A stretch of 6,624 nt of DNA. It comes from an uncultured Clostridia bacterium. Lineage in GTDB: Bacteria > Bacillota > Clostridia > Oscillospirales > Acutalibacteraceae. The position numbers were made by a program, and so were the translations under genes. The notes under the pieces are model-generated. The model was not told the DNA's origin. It made no database searches and saw only the letters and a list, made by a program, of their open reading frames with translations. The DNA is taken from positions 1 to 6,624 of the forward strand of contig CAMOWP010000101.1 of assembly GCA_946628455.1 (NCBI GenBank), read 5' to 3'. Positions 1 to 5,720 of this stretch are shown one piece after another (position 1 is the stretch's first letter; the number at the start of each line of letters is the position of its first letter).

Positions 1-980
1 GCTCGCACACCTGCGTTGAGCTTATGAATTCAGGCGCAGACATAGGTGTTGTTGACAATCTTTACAACTGCAAGAAATCCTCTTATGACAGAATCAAAGC
101 GCTTGTAGGACGCGATTTTCCGTTTTACGAATGCGACATAAGAGACGCTGAAGGGCTTCAGAAGGTTTTTGATAACGAGGAAATTGACAGCGTTATCCAC
201 TTTGCAGGGCTCAAGGCAGTTGGCGAAAGCTGCGAAAAGCCGCTTGAATATTTTGATAACAATGTTAACGGAACTCTCGTTCTCCTCGATGTTATGAGGA
301 AAAACGGCTGCAAGAAAATAGTTTTCTCCTCCTCTGCAACCGTTTACGGAATGAACAACATCTCCCCTCTTACAGAGGATATGGAGGTCGGCGGAGTTAC
401 CAACCCTTACGGCAGAACGAAATATATGATTGAATGCATAATGAAGGACCTTTACGCAAGCGACAGCGAATGGTCAATCTGCCTGCTGCGTTATTTCAAC
501 CCGATTGGCGCTCACAAGAGCGGAACAATGGGAGAGGACCCGAACGGAATCCCGAACAACCTTATGCCTTACATAACTCAGGTTGCAATCGGCAAGCGCG
601 CTGAGCTCGGCGTTTTCGGAGACGACTACGCAACTCCCGACGGAACGGGTATTCGCGATTACATCCATGTTGTTGACCTCGCTCTCGGCCACGTTAAGGC
701 TGTTGAAAAGGTCAGAAAAGAAACGGGACTGTTTATCTACAACCTCGGAACAGGCGTCGGCTACAGCGTTTTAGACGTTGTTCACGCTTTTGAAAAGGCA
801 AGCGGAGTAACTATTCCGTATTCAATCAAACCGCGCCGCGCAGGCGATATAGCTATCTGCTACAGCGACCCGCATAAAGCTCTCAAGGAGCTCGGCTGGA
901 AGGCTGAGAGAGGACTTGAGGAGATGTGCGAGGATTCATGGAGATGGCAGAGCACAAACCCCGACGGTTACCCCGACTGA
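1..980 (+). CDS. galE: UDP-glucose 4-epimerase, N-terminus cut off by window
   Basis: Interconverts UDP-glucose and UDP-galactose in the cytoplasm with bound NAD (Leloir pathway), an extended short-chain dehydrogenase/reductase. The frame is open from position 3 and starts SHTCVEL, which in this family directly follows the NAD-binding GxxGxxG loop; about 13 residues are missing, so the ATG at 24 is internal. Counting visible residues from Ser at position 3, the catalytic triad is Ser111 (in FSSSATVYG), Tyr136 and Lys140 (PYGRTK). Family signatures HFAGLKAVGES, LRYFNP, MGEDPNGIPNNLMPY and GTGIRDYIHV are all present, and the end WRWQSTNPDGYPD matches the usual family C-terminus, so the gene is intact at its 3' end. 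Visible Cys286 (codon 858-860) sits where E. coli GalE has Tyr299; a small residue there is known to admit N-acetylated sugars, so activity on UDP-GalNAc/UDP-GlcNAc is likely. The next gene is convergent and shares a terminator. Confidence 0.96.
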   Translation, partial: SHTCVELMNSGADIGVVDNLYNCKKSSYDRIKALVGRDFPFYECDIRDAEGLQKVFDNEEIDSVIHFAGLKAVGESCEKPLEYFDNNVNGTLVLLDVMRKNGCKKIVFSSSATVYGMNNISPLTEDMEVGGVTNPYGRTKYMIECIMKDLYASDSEWSICLLRYFNPIGAHKSGTMGEDPNGIPNNLMPYITQVAIGKRAELGVFGDDYATPDGTGIRDYIHVVDLALGHVKAVEKVRKETGLFIYNLGTGVGYSVLDVVHAFEKASGVTIPYSIKPRRAGDIAICYSDPHKALKELGWKAERGLEEMCEDSWRWQSTNPDGYPD

Positions 981-995
981 TAATTAATAATAGTA

Positions 996-1026
996 AAAAG
1001 GCTTTCTCGTATTGAGAAAGCCTTTT
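996..1026. terminator. Bidirectional Rho-independent terminator between galE and the secreted protein gene
   Basis: A perfect 13-bp stem (AAAAGGCTTTCTC at 996-1008 with GAGAAAGCCTTTT at 1014-1026) closes a 5-base loop. T-rich sequence follows on the plus strand (TTTTGTTGTTTATG), and the minus-strand transcript also ends in a run of five U after the stem. It lies 15 bases past the galE stop and 10 bases past the stop of the convergent gene, so it can end transcription from both sides. Confidence 0.93.
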
Positions 1027-1036
1027 GTTGTTTATG

Positions 1037-4000
1037 TTATTTTGTTTTGGATTTTTTGGTTGCTGACCAGGCTCCGTAAACCTTGACGCCGTTAATCACT
1101 GCATATGAGCGAACGCGAACGTAATAGGTCTTTTTGCTCTTGAGTTTTGAAGCCTTATATGATGTTGTGCCCGAAGCTATGTTAACGGTCTTTTTGCTCT
1201 TTTTAAATTTCTTATCAAGCGCATACTGAACCTGATAGCCTGCAATATTTGTATGTGCAGTCCATTTGATTGTCAGCGCCTTTTTAGCCTTCTTGACCGA
1301 CTTAATCTTCTGCTTTTTAGGCTTGATAATGAAGGAGGTTGAATAGGTTCCGTAATAATTTCCGATACCCTTAATCTTAACCGAAGCGGTGCCTACGTTA
1401 AGATTATTTGTATATTCAACAGTGTAATCTCTGTTAAGCGTTAACGCTTTTCCGTAATACTTAACGCTGAGCGCAGGCTTGAGATACTTGCCCGAATAGG
1501 TCTGAACAGCAATTGCGGCGATAGCGCACTTGTTGATATCGTCTGTAATCTTAAAGGTCTTGGAAGCAGTTCCCGAATAGTTACCCGTTCCGATAACCGT
1601 AACGGTGCCCGTTCCCGCTCTCTTGTTATTTGAATATGAGAGTGTGTAATCCCTGTCCTTCTTAAGCGTTGTGCCGTTAAGCTTAACTGCAGGAGAAGGA
1701 TTAACCTCAAGGGTTTTGGCTGAAAGAGTCTGGTCCTTGATATCGGCAACCTCAGCGCCTGCAAGAGACAGCGGAGTAATTTCAAAATTTATAACCTTTG
1801 TTGAGCCCTGATATTCGGCTTTACCGGTTAAGGTTATAGTAGCAGTTCCGACATTTTTATTGTTTGCATAGCTGACAGAATATTTTGCGGTATCAAGGCT
1901 TGAGCCGTTGACGAAAAGCTCTAAATCGGCAAACTTGATATCCTTTCCTGTGTATGCAACCTCGCTGTCAACGCCTTTTACCTCTGCGGAGGCAAGGTCG
2001 TTTCTGATATAGAAGGTTATGGTTTTTGAAACGGAGCCGCTTATTGAGGAGAACTTAATCTTCGTTGCCGAAACGCCGTAGGAAAGGCCCTTGATTGAAT
2101 ATGTTATTCCCTCGCCGTCGTCTGAAACAGCGGAGGTAACGTTAACGTACTCTGCACCCGAGGTGATTTCCATTGCAGGCGGGTCAGCCGTTTTATCGTT
2201 ATCGGCAGTGCTTGTTTTAACAGTTAACTTAGCTGTTGCGCCGATTGGATTATAAATTGTTCCCGCTGCGTCAGCGCCTGTGCCTTCATTGACAACCTTA
2301 ATGCTTGTTGCAGTGTCCTTAAGCTTGAGCATAACAAGGTCAAACGGGTCGCCTGACTGAGGTGCGGTTACGTTTGTTGTTGCGGTGCAGGTTATTGAAA
2401 TAAGCCCTGTTTTAAGCGGAGTTACGTCATAAGAGATTTCTGAATTCTTTGTGAATCTGATATAACCCTCTGCCGCAGCCTCTTCAAAGCTGAGGCCTAC
2501 GCCGTTATCGTATGTAACTCTCCAGAGGAGCTCGTCGTTTGAGGTTTCGCCGCTGTTGCTCTGAACGTCTGCAAAAACCGTAAACGGCAGGAGACCTGAT
2601 TTGTTATAATCTGAATAAACGGTATATGCGCCGCTCTTTTCCTCGGTTGCAGTTGCGCTTGCTGAGGAAGCGGAAAGCTTAACGCTCTTTGCCCTGATTG
2701 CTGGAACAACGTTGAACGGAGTTCTCTGGCTGATGCCCGATTCCGTTGTTGCGATAATTTCAACGGGTGTCTTTTCGGTTACGGCTTTTGCCGTTGCAAC
2801 GCCCGTTGTTGGATTGATTTCAAGAACATCGGGCTTTGAGGATGACCAGTAAATCGCGTCGTCAACAACTGCAGGAATGGTCGGAACAACGAACTGAGCA
2901 ACGTGGCCTGATGGAATGCTTGTAATTCCGCCCGCGGTAGCAATTGTGCCGAGGCTCTTAACGCCGATTTTAACCTCAACGTCAACCGAAGCGATTGCCT
3001 CAGGGTTATCTGCGCTTCTTACCCAAACGGTAGTTGAGCCCTTTGCAACGGCAGTAATAAGTCCCGTTGCCGAATCAACCTTGGCAACCTTATCGTTAGA
3101 GGAGGAATAGTAAATTGAGTCTGTATTATCAATCGGGTTAACCGTTACGCTGTTAGCGAGAGCGTACGTGCTCTTAGCAGTTGAAGCATTTGTAAAGAGA
3201 GTTAAATTGTTAAGCTTTTCAGAGGTTTTGTTATTATCTTCATCAAGCTTGTAAAGGTCTATTTTCTGAATAGGATATGCTTTGTTAACTGTAACGGCAA
3301 CAATTGCTCTGCCGAGAGTATCACGGGTGAGCTTTCCGTTATCGCAGGAATAGTTTTTACAAACGAGGTAGTAAGTTCCCGCAACGTCGATATTGACAGC
3401 GCACTCGTTGTTGCTTACGGAATAATACTTATCAAGCGCTTTATTGGTGAGCGCTTTGTCGGTATAGAGAACGTATCTCATCTCGTCGTTAGCTTCAGAG
3501 TTGCCCTTTGAGATGCTAACTGTAAAGCCCTTGCCTGCAACGGCAGTAAGGCCGTTTGCCGGGTAATCGCCCTCTTCCTTGACCTCGTCAAACTGAGTTG
3601 CCTTTGTTTCGCCGTCATATTTAACGTTAAGCTTATAGCTGTCAAGCGGAACGCAGCACTGAAGATTGTAATTTTTCGGAGTTTTACCGCTTTCGGTGCT
3701 GAAGCCTAAAGTGCCCTTGCCCGTTGCGTCTGACGCGAAGGTAAGATGATATGAGCCCGAGCCTGTTGAGTCGGCGTCAAACTTTTCAAATTTGAAGCCT
3801 GAGCTTCCGATGATGATATTATCGTCATTAGCCGAGGGGTTGATATCGCTTATGCTGACGTTCATAAATTCAGCGTCAGAGGTTTTGGAGGACTTTCTGT
3901 CAATATAAATTGTGTTATTTGTTTCGTCATAATAAGCGTGGTCATTATTTTCAAAATTAACCTTATATGACTCAATCGCCTGAAGCGCAACAGCAGGCGC

Positions 4001-4384
4001 AGTTTTTGTTCTGCTGCCGAGCTTAGCTGTAATTGTAACCTCTGCCCCCGCAACGTCAGGCATAGTGAAGGAAGCCGTTTCGGTTACGGTATACGTTTTA
4101 TTATCCTCGTTAATTTTAGCGGAATAATTATTCTTGCTCGTTATTGTTGCAGTTCCCTGCGATGAGGAAATGCTCCACGTAAGCTTGGTATTTCCCGTAG
4201 CGTCTGCTTTTGACGCGTCGGTAATGCTTGCAACAACGTCATATGACATTCCCGCAAAGCAGCTTGTTGTGCTGACTGTCAGCGTGAAATTAGCGTCCGC
4301 GCCTTCTGCAAGTGCAACAAGAGGCATCGAAAGCGCCATAATAACTGCTAAAATAACAGCCGCGAGCTTTCTTGTAATTTTCAT
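1037..4384 (-). CDS. Secreted multi-domain protein: Ig-like (Big_2-type) domains, three tandem YxNN repeats, basic Fn3-like C-terminus
   Basis: Function unknown; an 1115-residue exported, probably cell-surface protein. Residues 1-26 form a signal peptide (MKITRK, hydrophobic core, VALA then EG). Residues 30-135 and about 250-370 look like beta-rich Ig-type modules. Residues 372-472 and 475-560 fit bacterial Ig-like group 2 (YYSSSNDKVAKVDSATGLITAVAKG; YWSSSKPDVLEINPTTGVATA). Residues 565-797 look like two weaker modules of the same kind. Residues 799-1021 hold three tandem repeats with the core DYxxxYxNNxxxGTxxVxixGxgxYxG. Residues 1022-1115 resemble an Fn3 domain (IKWTAHTNIAGYQVQYA, YYVRVRSY) and carry 26 Lys with 1021 included, against one Asp and no Glu. 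There is no LPXTG sorting signal, SLH domain, dockerin or C-terminal membrane helix, and no catalytic domain is recognised. The start is supported by AAGGA at 4394-4398, nine bases upstream, and by the signal peptide. It is transcribed alone, with its own promoter and terminator. An adhesin or matrix role is plausible but not shown. Confidence 0.9.
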   Translation of the reverse strand: MKITRKLAAVILAVIMALSMPLVALAEGADANFTLTVSTTSCFAGMSYDVVASITDASKADATGNTKLTWSISSSQGTATITSKNNYSAKINEDNKTYTVTETASFTMPDVAGAEVTITAKLGSRTKTAPAVALQAIESYKVNFENNDHAYYDETNNTIYIDRKSSKTSDAEFMNVSISDINPSANDDNIIIGSSGFKFEKFDADSTGSGSYHLTFASDATGKGTLGFSTESGKTPKNYNLQCCVPLDSYKLNVKYDGETKATQFDEVKEEGDYPANGLTAVAGKGFTVSISKGNSEANDEMRYVLYTDKALTNKALDKYYSVSNNECAVNIDVAGTYYLVCKNYSCDNGKLTRDTLGRAIVAVTVNKAYPIQKIDLYKLDEDNNKTSEKLNNLTLFTNASTAKSTYALANSVTVNPIDNTDSIYYSSSNDKVAKVDSATGLITAVAKGSTTVWVRSADNPEAIASVDVEVKIGVKSLGTIATAGGITSIPSGHVAQFVVPTIPAVVDDAIYWSSSKPDVLEINPTTGVATAKAVTEKTPVEIIATTESGISQRTPFNVVPAIRAKSVKLSASSASATATEEKSGAYTVYSDYNKSGLLPFTVFADVQSNSGETSNDELLWRVTYDNGVGLSFEEAAAEGYIRFTKNSEISYDVTPLKTGLISITCTATTNVTAPQSGDPFDLVMLKLKDTATSIKVVNEGTGADAAGTIYNPIGATAKLTVKTSTADNDKTADPPAMEITSGAEYVNVTSAVSDDGEGITYSIKGLSYGVSATKIKFSSISGSVSKTITFYIRNDLASAEVKGVDSEVAYTGKDIKFADLELFVNGSSLDTAKYSVSYANNKNVGTATITLTGKAEYQGSTKVINFEITPLSLAGAEVADIKDQTLSAKTLEVNPSPAVKLNGTTLKKDRDYTLSYSNNKRAGTGTVTVIGTGNYSGTASKTFKITDDINKCAIAAIAVQTYSGKYLKPALSVKYYGKALTLNRDYTVEYTNNLNVGTASVKIKGIGNYYGTYSTSFIIKPKKQKIKSVKKAKKALTIKWTAHTNIAGYQVQYALDKKFKKSKKTVNIASGTTSYKASKLKSKKTYYVRVRSYAVINGVKVYGAWSATKKSKTK
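1040..1321 (-). other. Cationic Fn3-like C-terminal module of the secreted protein
   Basis: Residues 1022-1115 show Fn3-like strands and end KVYGAWSATKKSKTK, a pattern seen in many clostridial surface proteins. The segment has 25 Lys and two Arg against a single Asp. A 15-bp DNA repeat encoding KSKKT occurs at 1127-1141 and 1187-1201. Since no covalent or SLH anchor is present, this module may hold the protein to anionic wall polymers; that role is inferred from charge only. Confidence 0.7.
1322..1990 (-). repeat. Three tandem protein repeats of about 75 residues in the secreted protein
   Basis: The units are residues 799-871 (1772-1990), 872-947 (1544-1771) and 951-1021 (1322-1534). Aligned cores are YSVSYANNKNVGTATITLTG, YTLSYSNNKRAGTGTVTVIG and YTVEYTNNLNVGTASVKIKG, each followed by a YxG motif and a final F-x-I strand. 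The repeats are clear in the protein but diverged in DNA, so they are old rather than recently amplified. Such beta-rich units are common in large secreted proteins of gut Clostridia, probably as stalk or spacer modules. Confidence 0.88.
4307..4384 (-). other. Sec signal peptide of the secreted protein
   Basis: Residues 1-26 contain Lys2, Arg5 and Lys6, a hydrophobic stretch LAAVILAVIMALSMPLVA, and an A-x-A type site ending ALA before Glu27. No Cys follows the cleavage region, so it is not a lipoprotein signal. Confidence 0.9.
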
Positions 4385-4401
4385 ATAAACACATCCTTAA
4401 A

Positions 4402-4441
4402 ATAATATATTTATTCATAATATATTTATTCATAATATATT
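4402..4441. repeat. 15-bp AT-rich tandem repeat, about 2.7 copies, in the leader of the secreted protein gene
   Basis: The unit ATAATATATTTATTC occurs exactly at 4402-4416 and 4417-4431, followed by a partial third copy (ATAATATATT) at 4432-4441. On the minus strand the repeat begins inside the predicted -10 box and fills most of the roughly 48-base untranslated leader. Its role is unknown; copy number changes would alter leader length. Confidence 0.9.
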
Positions 4442-4467
4442 ATAACAAACATATGCATTTGTTGCAA
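4439..4467 (-). promoter_or_regulatory. Predicted sigma-A promoter of the secreted protein gene
   Basis: On the minus strand TTGCAA (4462-4467) is followed after exactly 17 bases by a perfect TATAAT (4439-4444) preceded by TGT, an extended -10. A/T-rich sequence at 4468-4481 could act as an UP element. The start of transcription would be near 4432, giving a leader of about 48 bases. The spacer contains AACAAA (4444-4449) and TTTGTT (4458-4463) as an inverted repeat. Confidence 0.8.
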
Positions 4468-4485
4468 TATATTTTTTAAAACAGA

Positions 4486-4521
4486 AAAAGCGAAGAGAAG
4501 CCTTAGCCTCCCTTCGCTTTT
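4486..4521 (-). terminator. Rho-independent terminator of the kinase gene
   Basis: In the minus-strand RNA, AAAAGCGAAG (from 4521 down to 4512) pairs with CUUCGCUUUU (4495-4486). The stem continues inward six more pairs, two of them G-U wobbles, to a UAAG loop at 4502-4505, making 16 pairs in all. A U-rich tail (U, then CUG, then UUUU) follows. The wobble pairs become A-C mismatches in a plus-strand transcript, which shows the orientation. It begins 10 bases after the kinase stop and precedes the next promoter, so kinase and secreted protein genes are separate units. Confidence 0.92.
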
Positions 4522-4531
4522 AAATTATCTG

Positions 4532-5608
4532 TTAAATTTCGTTTACAATCTCTTTTGTTTTGCTAAGTGATTTTTCCATATCTGAAACTAATTTGAGCTG
4601 ATTTTTTGCGCGGATTAAATTGTGTTCAGGGTAGTCAACCTTAAAGTAAACGTTGCCGTTTAAATAATCAGTCAGAAATCTCATACCGCACTCAAGAGTC
4701 ATAAGTATTGCCGAAAAGGCAAGATTTTCCTTTTCTGCTTTTGTAAGAATATCCCCTGCCTCGCTGAGAAAGCCCTCTGTATACACCTTAAAATATTCAA
4801 GGCTGAAATTGACCTTTGTTAAGTCCGCTTCGTCCTCGGCGGCACTGCTTGCGCCGAAGCGGATTGAATCGCCGAAATCGTAAAGCGCGCTGCCCGGCAT
4901 AACCGTGTCAAGGTCAATAACCGCAAGGCTCTCCCCCGTTTTTTCGTCGAAAAGAACGTTGTTGAGCTTTGTATCGTTATGAGTAACCCTGAGCGGAATC
5001 TCTCCCTTTTCAATCAGCGAGGTGATTTTTTTCATTCTGTCGCTTCTCGATTTTATGAATTCAATCTCGCTTTTACACTCTTCCTTAATCTTTGAGTCTG
5101 CCTTTTCAAGCGCGGGAAGAAATTCATTTTCAAAGCGGTAATAAGTATCGTGAAAATGCGGGATGGTTTCCGTCAGTGTTTCGGCAGGAAAATCGCCGAG
5201 CATTTTCTGAAAACGCCCGAACGCCGCGCCGCTCTTTTTAAAAAGCTCGGGCGTGTCCGCGCTGTCAAAGCAAACGCTGTTTTTAACAAAAAGATACGCT
5301 CTGAAAAATCCGTCAGGCGTTGAAAAATACTTTTTTCCGTCCTTTGTTCTGATGAAATTCAGCGTTTCACGCTCTGAATCTCCTCCGCTTTTTCCGATTA
5401 TATTTTTTAGGTAATCCGTAACCGAAAACACATTATTCATCAGCCCGTCAACGTCTTTGAAAACATTATCGTTTATCCTCTGAATAACGTATTTGTTTTC
5501 GCCGCAATCGGCAATAAAGGTGCTGTTGATATGCCCCGAGCCGAACTCCTTTGCCGAAAGCACGTCGCCCTTAAAGTCAAAAGCCTCTGCAATTTTTATA
5601 ATATCCAT
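4532..5608 (-). CDS. nahK: N-acetylhexosamine 1-kinase-like sugar kinase (aminoglycoside phosphotransferase fold)
   Basis: Predicted cytoplasmic kinase that phosphorylates GlcNAc/GalNAc at the anomeric 1-position with ATP. The 358-residue protein follows remembered Bifidobacterium NahK/LnpB (about 359 residues) along its length: FGSGHINSTF near residue 22, TETIPHFHDTYYRFE at 146-160, IPLRVTHNDTKLNN at 204-217, IDLDTVMPGSALYDFGDSIR at 231-250, and ECGMRFLTDYL plus YPEHNLIRAKNQLKLV near the end. The catalytic HxDxxxxN motif is His210, Asp212 and Asn217; Asp232 and Asp234 are the likely metal-binding residues. The start at 5608 is chosen because GGAGG at 5615-5619 lies six bases upstream; an in-frame ATG at 5635 would add nine residues that overlap this site. 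It is a single-gene unit, divergent from fprA. Automatic annotation could call it aminoglycoside phosphotransferase or a mucin desulfatase; the sugar-kinase motifs argue against a resistance role. Sugar preference cannot be read from the sequence. Confidence 0.9.
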   Translation of the reverse strand: MDIIKIAEAFDFKGDVLSAKEFGSGHINSTFIADCGENKYVIQRINDNVFKDVDGLMNNVFSVTDYLKNIIGKSGGDSERETLNFIRTKDGKKYFSTPDGFFRAYLFVKNSVCFDSADTPELFKKSGAAFGRFQKMLGDFPAETLTETIPHFHDTYYRFENEFLPALEKADSKIKEECKSEIEFIKSRSDRMKKITSLIEKGEIPLRVTHNDTKLNNVLFDEKTGESLAVIDLDTVMPGSALYDFGDSIRFGASSAAEDEADLTKVNFSLEYFKVYTEGFLSEAGDILTKAEKENLAFSAILMTLECGMRFLTDYLNGNVYFKVDYPEHNLIRAKNQLKLVSDMEKSLSKTKEIVNEI

Positions 5609-5614
5609 AATCAG

Positions 5615-5619
5615 CCTCC
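5615..5619 (-). promoter_or_regulatory. Ribosome binding site that fixes the kinase start
   Basis: The minus strand reads CGGAGGCTGATTATGG: GGAGG six bases before the ATG at 5606-5608. The upstream in-frame ATG at 5633-5635 has no such site. Confidence 0.9.
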
Positions 5620-5625
5620 GTAATA

Positions 5626-5654
5626 ATTCTATCATATCAGTTAAAATTTATCAA
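5626..5654 (-). promoter_or_regulatory. Predicted promoter of the kinase gene
   Basis: On the minus strand TTGATA (5649-5654, 5 of 6 to consensus) and TAGAAT (5626-5631, 5 of 6) are separated by 17 bases. Transcription would start near 5619-5621, leaving a very short leader with the ribosome binding site almost at its 5' end. An overlapping extended -10 (TGA then TATGAT, 5631-5639) is an alternative that gives a slightly longer leader but lacks a good -35. Confidence 0.6.
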
Positions 5655-5656
5655 TT

Positions 5657-5670
5657 GTTATTGCAATAAC
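5657..5670. promoter_or_regulatory. Perfect 14-bp palindrome between divergent promoters, Rex-like operator candidate
   Basis: GTTATTGCAATAAC is a perfect palindrome. The wider sequence TTGTTATTGCAATAACGC (5655-5672) matches the outer half-sites of the Rex consensus TTGTTAANNNNTTAACAA at 10 of 12 positions (TTGTTA, N6, TAACAA) with the correct spacing. It covers the -35 box of fprA and lies two bases from that of the kinase gene. Binding by Rex is inference. Confidence 0.55.
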
Positions 5671-5689
5671 GCCTTAAATTTGTTATTAT
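5661..5689 (+). promoter_or_regulatory. Predicted promoter of fprA
   Basis: TTGCAA (5661-5666) and TATTAT (5684-5689, 5 of 6 to consensus) are 17 bases apart, with TGT directly before the -10 as an extended element. Transcription would start near 5696, about 25 bases before the ATG. The -35 lies inside the 14-bp palindrome. Confidence 0.75.
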
Positions 5690-5700
5690 ATCTTAGATAT
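5688..5700. promoter_or_regulatory. Small palindrome at the predicted fprA transcription start
   Basis: ATATCT-T-AGATAT is a perfect 6-1-6 inverted repeat overlapping the end of the -10 box and the expected start site. It could be a repressor site, but AT-rich DNA gives such repeats by chance and it does not match the PerR box well. Confidence 0.35.
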
Positions 5701-5720
5701 TAAAAAGAGAGGTAAAGCTA

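Noticed and set aside
24..980. galE starting at the ATG at position 24
   Set aside because: The frame is open to the window edge and the upstream codons encode SHTCVEL, part of the conserved GalE N-terminus, so this Met is internal.
1127..1201. 15-bp direct repeat GGTCTTTTTGCTCTT, copies 60 bp apart
   Set aside because: Both copies encode KSKKT in the Lys-rich C-terminus; biased composition explains it without a mobile or regulatory element.
4134..4388. Plus-strand open frame opposite the start of the secreted protein, and similar frames within the other genes
   Set aside because: These lie wholly or almost wholly antisense or out of frame to well-supported genes, lack ribosome binding sites and encode low-complexity sequence without family features.
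4402..4441. CRISPR-like repeat array
   Set aside because: The 15-bp units are directly adjacent with no spacers and are AT-only apart from one base; this is a simple tandem repeat.
4532..5608. Aminoglycoside resistance gene
   Set aside because: The fold is shared, but the motifs around HNDTKLNN, IDLDTVMPGS and YPEHNL follow N-acetylhexosamine 1-kinase closely and the setting is metabolic.
5609..5635. A nine-residue N-terminal extension of the kinase from the ATG at 5635
   Set aside because: The extension would overlap the GGAGG site and most of the predicted promoter; the start at 5608 has ideal spacing and gives the family length.
5688..5700. PerR box at the fprA start site
   Set aside because: The 6-1-6 palindrome has about the right shape but matches the TTATAATNATTATAA consensus at too few positions.
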